From Kiloniellaceae bacterium (GTDB lineage: Bacteria; Pseudomonadota; Alphaproteobacteria; Kiloniellales; Kiloniellaceae): DNA of 64,000 bases. Within the stretch, counting starts at the first letter, position 1. Each line of letters opens with the position of its first letter. Below, piece by piece: positions 25,777-34,973 of this stretch. The translations under genes were made by a program, and so were the position numbers. Location: assembly GCA_021776195.1 (NCBI GenBank), contig JAJFGK010000166.1:38953-102952 (forward strand). The letters are read 5' to 3'. The notes under the pieces are model-generated. The model was not told the DNA's origin and made no database searches. It saw only the letters and a program-made list of their open reading frames with translations.

Positions 25777-26997
25777 ATGCCAAGCCGCCGTTTAGACTTT
25801 CCGGGCAGCCAAGGTGGCAGCCTGGCCGCGCGTCTCGAGTTGCCCTCACAAGGCGAGATCAAGGCCTACGCGCTCTTTGCCCACTGCTTTACCTGTACCA
25901 AGGATATCTTCGCCGCCAGCCGCATCGCGCAAACTCTTGCCGACAGCGGCGTGGCGGTGCTGCGTTTCGACTTCACGGGGCTGGGCCACTCCGAGGGCGA
26001 GTTCGCCAACAGCAACTTCTCCTCCAACGTCGCCGACCTGCTTTGCGCGGCCAGTTATCTGCGCGAGAACCATGAAGCACCGAGCCTACTGATCGGACAC
26101 AGCTTGGGCGGGGCCGCGATACTAGCGGCGGCCGGCCAGGTGCCGGAGGCCAAGGCGGTCGCAACCATCGGCGCGCCCGCGGACCCGGGTCATGTGCAGC
26201 ACCTCTTCCAGGCATCGAGCGCCGAGATCGAGGCGGCCGGCGAGGCCGAAGTCTCCATCGGCGGGCGCAACTTTCGCATTCAGCGCCAGTTTCTCGAGGA
26301 TCTCGAAGTCCAACGCCTGTCAGACTCGATTGCCAGCTTGGGCAAGGCGCTCATTGTGTTTCACGCGCCGCGCGATGCCACCGTCGGGATCGAAAATGCC
26401 GGCCAGATCTTCGGCGCCGCCAAGCATCCGAAGTCCTTCGTTTCCCTAGACGATGCCGATCACCTGCTGAGCCGAAAGGCCGATGCGCGCTACGTGGCGA
26501 CGGTTCTGGCCGCCTGGGCCAGTCGCTACATCGATGACGGCAAGCCGGCGAACAGGCCCGCGGCGCGCGGCGACGACGTGGTGGTCACGGAGAACGGCGA
26601 CGGCAAGTTCGGCCAGAACGTGGTGGTCGGCGATCATGTGCTCCGCGCCGACGAACCGGCGTCCGTGGGCGGTCTCGATCTCGGCCCGACGCCCTATGGC
26701 TTTCTCCTGGCCGGGCTGGGGGCCTGCACGGCCATGACCCTGCGCCTTTACGCCGAACGCAAGAAGTTGCCACTGGAGCGGGTCAGCGTGCGGCTGAGCC
26801 ACGACAAGATCCATGCCGCGGACTGTGAAAGCTGCGAGACCGAGACCGGCCGGGTCGACCGAATCGTACGTCACCTGTCCTTGACCGGATCGCTCGACGC
26901 GGCACAGCGCGCCAGACTGTTGGAGATCGCGGACAAATGCCCGGTGCATCGGACCCTGGAAAACGAGGTCCTTGTCGAGACCAAGCTGGAGGGCTGA
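25777..26997 (+). CDS. Alpha/beta hydrolase-OsmC fusion protein
   Basis: A 406-aa bifunctional protein. Residues about 1-250 are an alpha/beta hydrolase with nucleophile motif GHSLGG and late ADHLL for the catalytic His. Residues about 270-406 are an OsmC/Ohr-like domain with GACTAMTLRLYAERK and CPVHRTLENEV; these cysteines match the OsmC redox pair. The fused family is found in many bacteria, and a role in thiol-peroxide or thioester detoxification is inferred. ATG 25777 is favoured over 25771 because AAAGGAA then lies 6 bp upstream. Confidence 0.88.
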   Translation: MPSRRLDFPGSQGGSLAARLELPSQGEIKAYALFAHCFTCTKDIFAASRIAQTLADSGVAVLRFDFTGLGHSEGEFANSNFSSNVADLLCAASYLRENHEAPSLLIGHSLGGAAILAAAGQVPEAKAVATIGAPADPGHVQHLFQASSAEIEAAGEAEVSIGGRNFRIQRQFLEDLEVQRLSDSIASLGKALIVFHAPRDATVGIENAGQIFGAAKHPKSFVSLDDADHLLSRKADARYVATVLAAWASRYIDDGKPANRPAARGDDVVVTENGDGKFGQNVVVGDHVLRADEPASVGGLDLGPTPYGFLLAGLGACTAMTLRLYAERKKLPLERVSVRLSHDKIHAADCESCETETGRVDRIVRHLSLTGSLDAAQRARLLEIADKCPVHRTLENEVLVETKLEG

Positions 26998-27294
26998 CCG
27001 TGCTTCGCCTGGCCTGCTAGCATTGCGGGTCTTCGCCCTATTCTTCGCGGAGTGATAGTGTGGCGCGGGCGCGCGAAGTCTGCTAGCGTTTGACCCACGT
27101 CAATGGCCTCGAAGAAGGCTGGACGAATTAGGAGGTGTCAGGGGGGACCCCAAAGAGGTCCTGTCGGGCCAAGCGCGCAAACAGGTTGCGGTGCCCCGAT
27201 TCAGGTGCCGAATCTTGATTTGTCGCCAAAGCGCCCTTCCGGTCACCTCCGGTTCGGTTTCTTGTAATCCGCCGGCGGCGGGAGGGCGTTTTTA
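26998..27294. other. Gene-free leader of the peptide ABC operon
   Basis: No ORF with coding character is seen in this 297-bp stretch. It contains the FNR/FixK-like dyad at 27090-27103 and an ordinary ribosome site (GGCGGGAGG) just before dppB. Confidence 0.6.
27090..27103 (+). promoter_or_regulatory. FNR/FixK-type dyad
   Basis: TTGAC-CCAC-GTCAA is a perfect inverted repeat matching the TTGA-N6-TCAA core of FNR/FixK/Dnr boxes. It lies 192 bp upstream of the first ABC gene, which would give a leader of roughly 150 nt if the site is centred near -41. Fit to the consensus is seen; oxygen control is inferred. Confidence 0.55.
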
Positions 27295-28227
27295 ATGTTG
27301 GTTTTTCTTCTGCGGCGAACCGGGGCCATGGTCCTCACGATGATCGTCGTCTCGGTGCTTTTGTTTTTGCTGCTCGAGATCAATGTCGAGAATGTCGCGA
27401 CCAAGGTTCTTGGTCCCTATTCCACGATCGATCAGCGCGAAATCTGGCTCGAAAAGAACGGCTACAACGACCCGTTGCCGCTGCGCTACGCCAAATGGCT
27501 GGGCGGCTTCGTGACCGGAGACATGGGCAAGTCAGTTCGCTTCAAGACCGACGTAGCCGACGTTCTTTGGCCCCGGCTGTGGAACACGGCGGTCCTCGGG
27601 ATTGTTGTTCTCGCGATCGTCACGGTCCTGGGACTGAGCCTTGGCGCCTTGGCGGGAATGAAGGAAGGCTCTATCACCGACCGGGTGGTCTCGACCCTCG
27701 CGATCATTACCACCTCGGTGCCCGAATTCGCCTCGGCACCGCTCATGGCGACGATCTTCGTGTTCTGGCTCGCGATTCTGCCGGGAACCAGCGGCATGGC
27801 CGAGGGCTTCGACGCGACACAGCTGGTGCTGCCTGTGCTGGTGCTGGTGCTCTACGACTTCGGCTATGTGGCGCGCATGACTCGGGCCTCGATGGCCGAG
27901 GTCATGACCACACACTACATTCGCACCGCGATTCTGAAGGGGTTGCCCTACAAGGCGGTGATTATGCGCCACGCCCTGCGCAACGCCCTGATCGCGCCCT
28001 TCACCGTGATCATGCTGCAGATCAACTGGCTGCTCTCGGGCGTTATCGTGGTCGAGTATTTCTTTGCCTATAAGGGCTTCGGGGCGCTCCTGCTGGAGGC
28101 GGCGTTGAACGACGATATTTTCCTCATCGAGGCCGGCTCCATGGTCGCGGTCTTCGTCACGGTGGTGACCCAAACCCTCTCGGACGTGGGCTATACCTAT
28201 TTGAACCCGCGCATTCGGTTCAGTTGA
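27295..28227 (+). CDS. Peptide/nickel-type ABC transporter permease (DppB-like)
   Basis: A 310-aa inner-membrane protein of the OppB/DppB family with six helices. It starts MLVFLLRRTGAMVLTM and has a first periplasmic loop. The ABC-contact motif is in YIRTAILKGLPYKAVIMRHALRNALI. It forms a pore with the DppC-like protein 16 bp downstream. No substrate-binding protein gene is in the operon, so the substrate (peptide, nickel or other) is not defined. Confidence 0.9.
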   Translation: MLVFLLRRTGAMVLTMIVVSVLLFLLLEINVENVATKVLGPYSTIDQREIWLEKNGYNDPLPLRYAKWLGGFVTGDMGKSVRFKTDVADVLWPRLWNTAVLGIVVLAIVTVLGLSLGALAGMKEGSITDRVVSTLAIITTSVPEFASAPLMATIFVFWLAILPGTSGMAEGFDATQLVLPVLVLVLYDFGYVARMTRASMAEVMTTHYIRTAILKGLPYKAVIMRHALRNALIAPFTVIMLQINWLLSGVIVVEYFFAYKGFGALLLEAALNDDIFLIEAGSMVAVFVTVVTQTLSDVGYTYLNPRIRFS

Positions 28228-28243
28228 AGGAAAGGAACCGATC

Positions 28244-29218
28244 ATGGCGGAAATCACGGCAGATATCGAACGGCGCGAACTCTTCATCGTCACGGCCTTG
28301 AAGTCCACGCTTTTGCTGCGCGAGAGCGTGGTCGGCATGATCGGGGCCGGAATTCTCGTCTTCTGGATCCTGATTGCTGTCTTCGCGGATTTGCTGGCGC
28401 CTTTCAATCCCTTGGACACGTTACAGCCGCTGGCGGCCCCTGGGACCGAACTCGTGGTCCAGAGCGGGCATGCCTTCCTGGCGCGCGATCGGGGCCAGGA
28501 TGCCTGCAGTCCGGTACTGGAAAACGGCGAGGAAACCGGCAGCTTTAGCTGCGGGACCTTCTGGCTCGGCGCGGATCTCCTGGGGCGCGATATTCTGTCG
28601 CGTATCATCCATGGATCCCGCCAGGTCCTCCTGATCGCACCCTTTGCCACGCTGTGCGCCTACCTGGTTGGAATTCCCATGGGGCTCGCGGCGGGCTACC
28701 GGCGCGGATGGGTCGATGCGGCCCTCAGCTTCACCGCCAATGTGATCTTGGCCTTCCCGGTTCTGGTCCTCTACATCATCATCATCTCTCAGTTCGGGGC
28801 GTCGATTTACAATATCATTGTCGCTGTCGTCTTTGCCTCGGGGCCAGGCATCATGCGTATCGTGCGCGGCCTGGCGCTCGATCTGAGGAACCGCGAGTAC
28901 GTTTTCGCCGCCCAGACCAGGGGCGAGCGGGGCTGGTTCATCATGCTGATCGAGATTTTGCCCAACGCGCGGGGGCCCCTGATCGTCGATTTTTGCGTCC
29001 GCATCGGCTACGTGACGATTTCCATCGGCGTGCTCGGGTTTCTCGGCCTGGGGCTGCCGCCGCCGGACCCGGACTGGGGCGGCATGATCAACGAAAATCG
29101 CCAGATGGCGATGTTCTTTCCCCACATGACGGTGTTCCCCTGCCTGGCAATTTCCTCCTTGGTGCTCGGCTTCAACCTGCTGGCCGACGGCCTGCGCGAG
29201 ATTTCCCTGCGGGACTGA
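28244..29218 (+). CDS. Peptide/nickel-type ABC transporter permease (DppC-like)
   Basis: A 324-aa OppC/DppC-family permease. The N-terminal segment is cytoplasmic, followed by a helix (MIGAGILVFWILIAVFADLL) and LLGRDILSRIIHGSR, a hallmark of the family. The ABC-contact region is FAAQTRGERGWFIMLIEILPN. A periplasmic loop with two Cys residues (QDACSP, FSCGTFW) is slightly unusual. It is second in the operon. Confidence 0.9.
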   Translation: MAEITADIERRELFIVTALKSTLLLRESVVGMIGAGILVFWILIAVFADLLAPFNPLDTLQPLAAPGTELVVQSGHAFLARDRGQDACSPVLENGEETGSFSCGTFWLGADLLGRDILSRIIHGSRQVLLIAPFATLCAYLVGIPMGLAAGYRRGWVDAALSFTANVILAFPVLVLYIIIISQFGASIYNIIVAVVFASGPGIMRIVRGLALDLRNREYVFAAQTRGERGWFIMLIEILPNARGPLIVDFCVRIGYVTISIGVLGFLGLGLPPPDPDWGGMINENRQMAMFFPHMTVFPCLAISSLVLGFNLLADGLREISLRD

Positions 29219-29230
29219 GGAGTAGTGACC

Positions 29231-31330
29231 GTGACCCCATCGGACGATGCCTACGATGGTCCTGTGCTCGAGTGTCGGGATTTGTGCATTTCCTATTTTA
29301 CCCGGGCCGGCGAGATCCCGGCGGTTGTCGACTTCAATCTGGTCCTGCATCAAGGCGATTCCGTCGGCCTGGTGGGGGAGTCGGGTTGCGGCAAGTCCAC
29401 GGTGGCGATGGCCATCATGCAGTACCTGGGGAACAACGGTGACATTGTCGGCGGCCAGATCCTCTACAAGGGACGGGACCTGGCGACCTTCGAGCCGGAG
29501 GAACTGCGTCAGCTTCGTGGTGGCGATATTGCCATGGTCTACCAGGAGCCCATGGCCTCGCTGAACCCCAGTCTGACCTGCGGTCAGCAGCTGATGGAAG
29601 TGCCGCTGCACCACGAGAACGTCACCGAGGAAGAGGCCTACCAGCGGGCTATGGGCATGCTGGCCGACGTGAAACTGCCGGATCCCGAACGGGTCATGGC
29701 CTCTTACCCGCATCAGATTTCCGGTGGCCAGCAGCAGCGCGTGGTGATCGCCATGGCGCTCCTGTCGGGCCCCTCCCTGCTGCTGCTCGACGAGCCGACC
29801 ACGGCCCTCGATGTCACGGTCGAGGCGGGTATCATCGAACTGATCGGCGAGATTGCCGGGCGCTTCAACACCTCGATGATCTACATCTCGCACAATCTGG
29901 GGCTCATTCTCGACACCTGCGACCGGGTCAACGTGATGTACTCCGGGGTTGTGGTGGAGAGCGGCCGGATCGGCGATGTCTTCGACCGCATGCGCCACCC
30001 CTACACCCGCGGTCTCTTTGGCTGCATACCCTTGCCAAGCGCGGACAAGTCCGCCCATCCCCTGGTGCCGATTCGCGGCCAGCTGCCGCTGCCCCACGAG
30101 CGGCCGCCGGGATGCTTCTTCGGGCCGCGTTGCGACTTCTTCGAAGCGGGCACCTGCGATGTCGGGAAGATCGAGATCGAGCCAGTTCCCGACGAGGACG
30201 GCCAGGAGGTGCGTTGCCGTCGCTGGAGCGAGATCGATTGGGCGAGCCATCGGCCCGAGGGTGCCACCAGCGGAAGCGGCGAAGTCGGCGAGCAGGTGCT
30301 CGCCGTGGACGCCATGAAGAAGTATTACGAACTGACCGACAACTCGGTCCTGGGCATGATTCGCGGCAAGCGAACACGCCACGTCAAAGCCAATGAACGG
30401 GTTAGTTTCAACGCGAACTCCTGCCAAACCGTCGCCCTGGTCGGCGAGTCCGGTTGCGGCAAGTCGACCTTTGCCAAGGTCATGATGGGCCTGGAAACGG
30501 CAACCGAAGGGAGTATCGATTTCAATGGCGAGGACATCTCGCGCTTTCCAGTCGAAAAGCGCCCGCCCGAGCTGATCGGCTCGATGCAGATGATCTTCCA
30601 GAATCCCTTCGACACCCTGAACCCCAGCCACAGTGTCGGCGCGCAATTGGCGCGGGTGATCCGCAAGTTCGGGGTCGAGCAGGACCGTCAGCGGGTCGAA
30701 GACCGGGTCCTGCAGCTATTGGACCTCGTGAAGCTGCCGCGCGACTTCGCAAGGCGTCGGCCGCGGCAGCTCTCCGGCGGCCAAAAACAGCGGGTCGGTA
30801 TCGCCCGCGCCTTCGCCGGCAACCCCAGTCTGGTGGTGGCCGACGAGCCGGTCTCGGCACTCGATGTGTCGGTTCAGGCGGCGGTCACCAGCCTGCTTAT
30901 GGACATTCAACGGACCTACCGAACAACTCTCCTCTTCATCAGCCACGATTTGTCTCTGGTGCGCTATCTGGCCGACCGGGTGGTGGTGATGTACCTCGGC
31001 CACATTGTCGAACAGGGCACCACCGACGAAGTATTCTCGCCGCCCTATCATCCCTATACCGAGGCCTTGCTGTCGGCGGTGCCGATTGCCGATACGGCGA
31101 TCCAGAAAAAGCGCATCATTTTGGAGGGCAATCTGCCGTCGGCCTTGAATCCGCCGCGCGGCTGCCCCTTTAACACCCGTTGCCAGCGCAAGATCGGCGC
31201 CATCTGCGAAACCGAGGTGCCGGTCAACCTCGAAGCCGCTCCCGGGCATGAGATCGCCTGCCACATTTCGTTGGAGGACTTGAAGAAGACCGAACCGGTC
31301 ATCGTGCAGAAGCGCCCGGCGGCGGAGTAG
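29231..31330 (+). CDS. Fused peptide ABC transporter ATPases (DppD-DppF type)
   Basis: A 699-aa protein with two complete ABC ATPase modules fused head to tail. Module 1 has Walker A GESGCGKST, signature [14 protein letters not shown] and Walker B LLLLDEPTTALD. Module 2 has GESGCGKST, LSGGQKQRVGIARA and LVVADEPVSALD. Each module ends in an oligopeptide-type Cys-rich C-terminal extension (PPGCFFGPRC ... and PPRGCPFNTRCQ). Such fusions replace separate DppD and DppF. GTG 29231 follows GAGGAG with 8 bp; GTG 29225 is also in frame. Confidence 0.93.
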   Translation: MTPSDDAYDGPVLECRDLCISYFTRAGEIPAVVDFNLVLHQGDSVGLVGESGCGKSTVAMAIMQYLGNNGDIVGGQILYKGRDLATFEPEELRQLRGGDIAMVYQEPMASLNPSLTCGQQLMEVPLHHENVTEEEAYQRAMGMLADVKLPDPERVMASYPHQISGGQQQRVVIAMALLSGPSLLLLDEPTTALDVTVEAGIIELIGEIAGRFNTSMIYISHNLGLILDTCDRVNVMYSGVVVESGRIGDVFDRMRHPYTRGLFGCIPLPSADKSAHPLVPIRGQLPLPHERPPGCFFGPRCDFFEAGTCDVGKIEIEPVPDEDGQEVRCRRWSEIDWASHRPEGATSGSGEVGEQVLAVDAMKKYYELTDNSVLGMIRGKRTRHVKANERVSFNANSCQTVALVGESGCGKSTFAKVMMGLETATEGSIDFNGEDISRFPVEKRPPELIGSMQMIFQNPFDTLNPSHSVGAQLARVIRKFGVEQDRQRVEDRVLQLLDLVKLPRDFARRRPRQLSGGQKQRVGIARAFAGNPSLVVADEPVSALDVSVQAAVTSLLMDIQRTYRTTLLFISHDLSLVRYLADRVVVMYLGHIVEQGTTDEVFSPPYHPYTEALLSAVPIADTAIQKKRIILEGNLPSALNPPRGCPFNTRCQRKIGAICETEVPVNLEAAPGHEIACHISLEDLKKTEPVIVQKRPAAE

Positions 31331-31421
31331 CGGCCAGCCTGGCCTGATGCGACGCAACGTCCCGATTTTCTTGTGGGGTGTTTGGCTGCGGTAGGTTCTC
31401 GGAGCGCCGCGGAAAAAATGC

Positions 31422-31453
31422 GCGCCTACCTGGCGCTTGAGCGCCTACCTGGC
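31422..31453. repeat. 13-bp direct repeat, 19-bp period
   Basis: GCGCCTACCTGGC occurs at 31422-31434 and again at 31441-31453, separated by GCTTGA. It lies downstream of the ABC operon in a spacer with no gene. Confidence 0.6.
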
Positions 31454-31559
31454 AAGTCCCCGCACTATAGGCGCGGGTCATTAGCGCCTTATGAAGGGGC
31501 TTGGTTAATGCCCCGTGAATCCAGGGAAATCTAGGACGGGAGAGGGGCGGTGAGCCGCC

Positions 31560-31790
31560 TCAGGCGACGGCTTCGATGACCAGGTCGCTGACCGGAGCGT
31601 TGGGGATCTTGAGGGCCATAAGCTGCCATTCCGCATCGCGTTTTCTCGCCCAACGGCAAAACTCCTGCTTGGCCAGGCGAACGATCTCCGCTTCGCTTTC
31701 ATCGCCCTGGACCGTGAGCTGTTGATGCAGTTCGAGATTCAGGTTCTGGCCGTCGTCGGCGAAGTTGAGCTTCACATTCAGTTTAGGCAT
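31560..31790 (-). CDS. Small conserved-looking hypothetical protein
   Basis: A 76-aa product starting MPKLNVKLNFADDGQNLNL with a helix-rich second half (EAEIVRLAKQEFCRWARKRD). The composition and codon use look coding. The frame runs 19 codons further upstream but ATG 31790 follows GGAG. Family not recognised. It is alone on the minus strand between the ABC operon and a plus-strand membrane protein. Confidence 0.5.
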   Translation of the reverse strand: MPKLNVKLNFADDGQNLNLELHQQLTVQGDESEAEIVRLAKQEFCRWARKRDAEWQLMALKIPNAPVSDLVIEAVA

Positions 31791-32002
31791 GGCCAGGCTC
31801 CGAATCGGCGAAAGGTCGAGGTGCATCGACCGCAATCTGGCGTCCAATTCCTTAGCGAAAAGTTAACGAAGGTCCCCGCCAGCCAAATTGGCGCCCAAAA
31901 TTGTCTCGGCCCGCCGCACCGTTGAGGCCGAAGGGTCACGATTTATTATGGCTTTCGCCCCTAAACTTCCGTGCAGGAAAAGCCTGGTTGAGGGAGAAGG
32001 GG

Positions 32003-32329
32003 ATGGCCCCGTTGATGGCTCTGGTGCGTGGCGAGGTTTCGCTGCGTCGCGCGGTCTGGATCTATGGCGTGGCAGGTAGCTTGGTTCTCGCGCTGCCGGT
32101 CAACATCGCGACCAGCCTGGGTGGGACCGGTCACGATAAGGTCATGGCGATTTACTGCCTGGTCTTCCTGACCTACGTCGTCTTCGCCATGATCGGGATC
32201 TGGCGCTCAGCCACACGCTACAGCGGCTTCGTCTTCTGGCCCTGGATCAGCAAGTTTTCCGTCGCCGTCGTCGCCGCGGGCGCGATTGCCGGCTTTTTGC
32301 AGGGCTTCAGCGGTGGCGGCCTGGGGTGA
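32003..32329 (+). CDS. Small membrane protein
   Basis: A 108-aa protein with three hydrophobic segments near residues 20-38, 48-64 and 82-98. ATG 32003 follows AGGGAGAAGGGG with short spacing. It is convergent with the WcaJ-like gene (36-bp gap). Function unknown; its proximity to the polysaccharide locus may be incidental. Confidence 0.6.
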   Translation: MAPLMALVRGEVSLRRAVWIYGVAGSLVLALPVNIATSLGGTGHDKVMAIYCLVFLTYVVFAMIGIWRSATRYSGFVFWPWISKFSVAVVAAGAIAGFLQGFSGGGLG

Positions 32330-32365
32330 TGTGGCCGCTCGACCCGGTCCGGTAGGGACGGTCGC

Positions 32366-33829
32366 TCAATAGGCCTTGTCGTCGTGGAGCACGACCAGGA
32401 AGGTCCGCAAGATGATCCATAGATCGAACCCGACCGACCAATTGTCGATGTAGTAGAGGTCGTGTTCGACCCGCTGTTCGATCTTTTCCTCGGTATCGGT
32501 CTCGCCACGCCAGCCGTTGACCTGGGCCCAACCGGTAATTCCCGGCCTGACACGATGGCGCGCGGCATAGCCCTCGACGATCTGCTCGAAAAGCCGTCCC
32601 TGCGCCTTGGTCGCGACTGCATGGGGTCGGGGGCCGACCAGGGACATCGACCCGCCCATCACGTTGAAAAGCTGGGGCAGTTCGTCGAGGCTGAAGCGTC
32701 GGATCAAGCGGCCCACCCCTGTCACCCTCGGGTCGTCGCGGACCGTTTGCTCAAGGCAATCGGGATCGGCATCCGCCTCGTACATGGAGCGGAACTTCCA
32801 GACCTCGATCAGCTGATTGTTGAAGCCGTAGCGCGGCTGTTTGAAGAACACCGAGCCGCGGGATTCCAGCTTGATGGCGACCGCGACCGCCAGCATGACC
32901 GGACTGATGAGGACCAGGATAAGACTGGCCAGGAGGCGGTCCTCCAGTGCCTTTGCCAGGTGGCTCCAACCGGAGATCGGGCGATCGAAGAGGCGCAGCA
33001 TGGGAAGGTTGGCGACGGCCGTGAAGCTGCGTCCGGTGAACTGAAACCCTATCAGGTCCGGGGCCAGTCGGATCGCGACGGGAGTCACGGCGAGCAGCTT
33101 GATCACGGTCTGCAGGCGTTCCTCGTCGTTCCAGGACAGGGCGAGAAAGACCTGGTCGACCTTTTCGGCGCGAATCATCTCGATCAAGTCCTCCAAGCTG
33201 CCCAGTCTGGGGCAGCCGGCGCTGTCATCGGATGGGGTGCTGACACGGTTGGGCTCGTCGACATAGCCGAGGACCTTGGCCAGGGGATCCTTGGCATCGG
33301 CAAGGTGGCGGGCGAGCCGCCGCGCGGCCTCGCCGGACCCGACGATGACGCTGCGTTGGGCAAAGCGCCCGTCCTGCGCCCAGGCGCCGACCCAGCGGTT
33401 CAACAGGAGCCGGCTGAGGACCAGTAATCCGGGGGTCCCGAGAAACCAGGCGAAGGCCCAGACTCGGGAGAAGTGATCCGAGATCTTCAAGGCAAAGGCG
33501 GCGGCCAGAAGCAGGGCGAAGGTCAGGGCCCAGGCCGCCGCGATCCGATGGGACCGCCGGCCGAAGCTCAGGATGTGGCGGTCGTCATAGACATCGAGCT
33601 GCTGGGCCAGCAGCCCGAACAGCGTGATCACGATGAGGATGCCGGCGACGTAGTTTTCGCCGAGCACACCGTCACGCGGCGCCACATAGACGAAAAAGAG
33701 AGTGGCGCCGGCCAAGCCGATGAGGATCAGGTCAGTGAGGCGAACCACCAGCGCAACGGCGTTCAAGGAGAGCGGTTTTCCGAGGCTCTGCAGTGTCTTC
33801 GCCTTGAGATCTTGGGTGTCCACGGTCAT
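32366..33829 (-). CDS. Undecaprenyl-phosphate sugar phosphotransferase (WcaJ/ExoY type)
   Basis: A 487-aa polyprenyl-phosphate hexose-1-phosphate transferase that starts assembly of a lipid-linked glycan. The N-terminal half has about four helices and a cytosolic domain with a Rossmann-like part (VIVGSGEAARRLARHLAD). A further helix (VMLAVAVAIKLESRG) precedes the catalytic core: VFFKQPRYGFNNQLIEVWKF, then the signature RFSLDELPQLFNVMGGSMS and GPRPHA, and RPGITGWAQVNGWRG. The sugar is usually glucose or galactose. It reads away from the rest of the locus. Confidence 0.93.
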   Translation of the reverse strand: MTVDTQDLKAKTLQSLGKPLSLNAVALVVRLTDLILIGLAGATLFFVYVAPRDGVLGENYVAGILIVITLFGLLAQQLDVYDDRHILSFGRRSHRIAAAWALTFALLLAAAFALKISDHFSRVWAFAWFLGTPGLLVLSRLLLNRWVGAWAQDGRFAQRSVIVGSGEAARRLARHLADAKDPLAKVLGYVDEPNRVSTPSDDSAGCPRLGSLEDLIEMIRAEKVDQVFLALSWNDEERLQTVIKLLAVTPVAIRLAPDLIGFQFTGRSFTAVANLPMLRLFDRPISGWSHLAKALEDRLLASLILVLISPVMLAVAVAIKLESRGSVFFKQPRYGFNNQLIEVWKFRSMYEADADPDCLEQTVRDDPRVTGVGRLIRRFSLDELPQLFNVMGGSMSLVGPRPHAVATKAQGRLFEQIVEGYAARHRVRPGITGWAQVNGWRGETDTEEKIEQRVEHDLYYIDNWSVGFDLWIILRTFLVVLHDDKAY

Positions 33830-33977
33830 GACTATGCCATATAATCGCAGCGATGGATGCCTTGAGCCGAGAGCTGCCTCAGCCGCGCTTTAGGTCTTTA
33901 AAGCAGAAATTTCGCGAAAGCCTTAACGAATCTGGGCTATCAAGGAAACCCCGGCATTTCCTTGGCAGGGGACCCCG

Positions 33978-34973
33978 TTGTCAGAACCTCGTCCTGATAA
34001 TCTCATGAAACAAGCGGTGATCTTTGGCGGCAGTGGCTTCGTCGGCCATCATTTGGCGCGCCGTTTGGCGACCGCCGGCTGTCCCGACATCGTGATCGCG
34101 GATCTCCAACCGCCACGCGAGACCTTGCCAGGGCAACGATTCCAGCCCTGCGACGTCCGCGAGCCGATTGTTCTGCCTTCCATCGGGCCGGATGCCACGG
34201 TGTACAATCTGGCGGCGGTTCACCGGACGCCGGGACACCGCGACGACGAGTACTTCGCGACCAACGAACCCGGCGCCCGCCATGTCGTCCGATTCTGCGA
34301 GGAAACCGGCATCTCCCGGCTGGTCTTCACCAGTTCCATCGCCGTTTACGGCCCCGGCGAGGATGCCAAGATCGAGGCCAGCCCGTTGCGGCCGGTATCG
34401 GCCTATGGTCGCTCCAAGGTCGCGGCCGAAGCGCTGCACCGCGCCTGGGCCGAGGCGGACTCCGCCCGCAAGCTGGCGATCGCCCGTCCCGCCGTCATTT
34501 TCGGCTACGGCGAGGCGGGAAACTTCACCCGGTTGGCGCGGACCCTGAAGCGGGGGTTCTTTGCCTATCCGGGCCGGCGCGACACGGTGAAGGCCTGCGG
34601 TTATGTCGGAGAACTGGTCGCCTCTTTCGACTTCGCCCTGAGCCGGGCCGATCCGGTCTTTCTCTATAATTTTTGCTATCCCGAGCCCACGACCATCGCC
34701 GATATCTGCCTGGCCTTTAAGGCAGTGGCCGGTCTGCCCGGGCCGCGTGGCACCCTGCCGCTGCTGCCCATGCTTTGGGCCGCCGCCCTGTTCGAGGGAC
34801 TGGCGCTCCTCGGCGCAAGAACTTCGATCAACCGGGCCCGGATCATGAAACTCGTCCAGTCCACCAACATCCGCCCAGGCACGCTGCTGGAAGCAGGCTA
34901 CAGCTTCGAGACCGATCTGGCCGAAGGCTTGCGGCGCTGGAAAGCCGATGGGTTGGAAAGGGAGTTGGCGTGA
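33978..34973 (+). CDS. NAD-dependent sugar epimerase/dehydratase
   Basis: A 331-aa extended SDR protein. The NAD motif is GGSGFVGHH, and the catalytic residues are in YGRSKVAAEA (YxxxK) and FTSSIAVYG. It acts on a nucleotide-sugar, with exact chemistry (4-epimerase, 4,6-dehydratase or decarboxylase) unresolved. TTG 33978 has GGGGA 5 bp upstream; an ATG 27 bp later lacks a ribosome site. Its stop overlaps the GTG of the O-antigen ligase by 4 bp. Confidence 0.87.
   Translation: MSEPRPDNLMKQAVIFGGSGFVGHHLARRLATAGCPDIVIADLQPPRETLPGQRFQPCDVREPIVLPSIGPDATVYNLAAVHRTPGHRDDEYFATNEPGARHVVRFCEETGISRLVFTSSIAVYGPGEDAKIEASPLRPVSAYGRSKVAAEALHRAWAEADSARKLAIARPAVIFGYGEAGNFTRLARTLKRGFFAYPGRRDTVKACGYVGELVASFDFALSRADPVFLYNFCYPEPTTIADICLAFKAVAGLPGPRGTLPLLPMLWAAALFEGLALLGARTSINRARIMKLVQSTNIRPGTLLEAGYSFETDLAEGLRRWKADGLERELA

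Noticed and set aside
28421..30646. 741-codon minus-strand frame opposite the ABC operon
   Set aside because: Reverse-strand shadow of the DppC-like and ATPase genes, low-complexity sequence.
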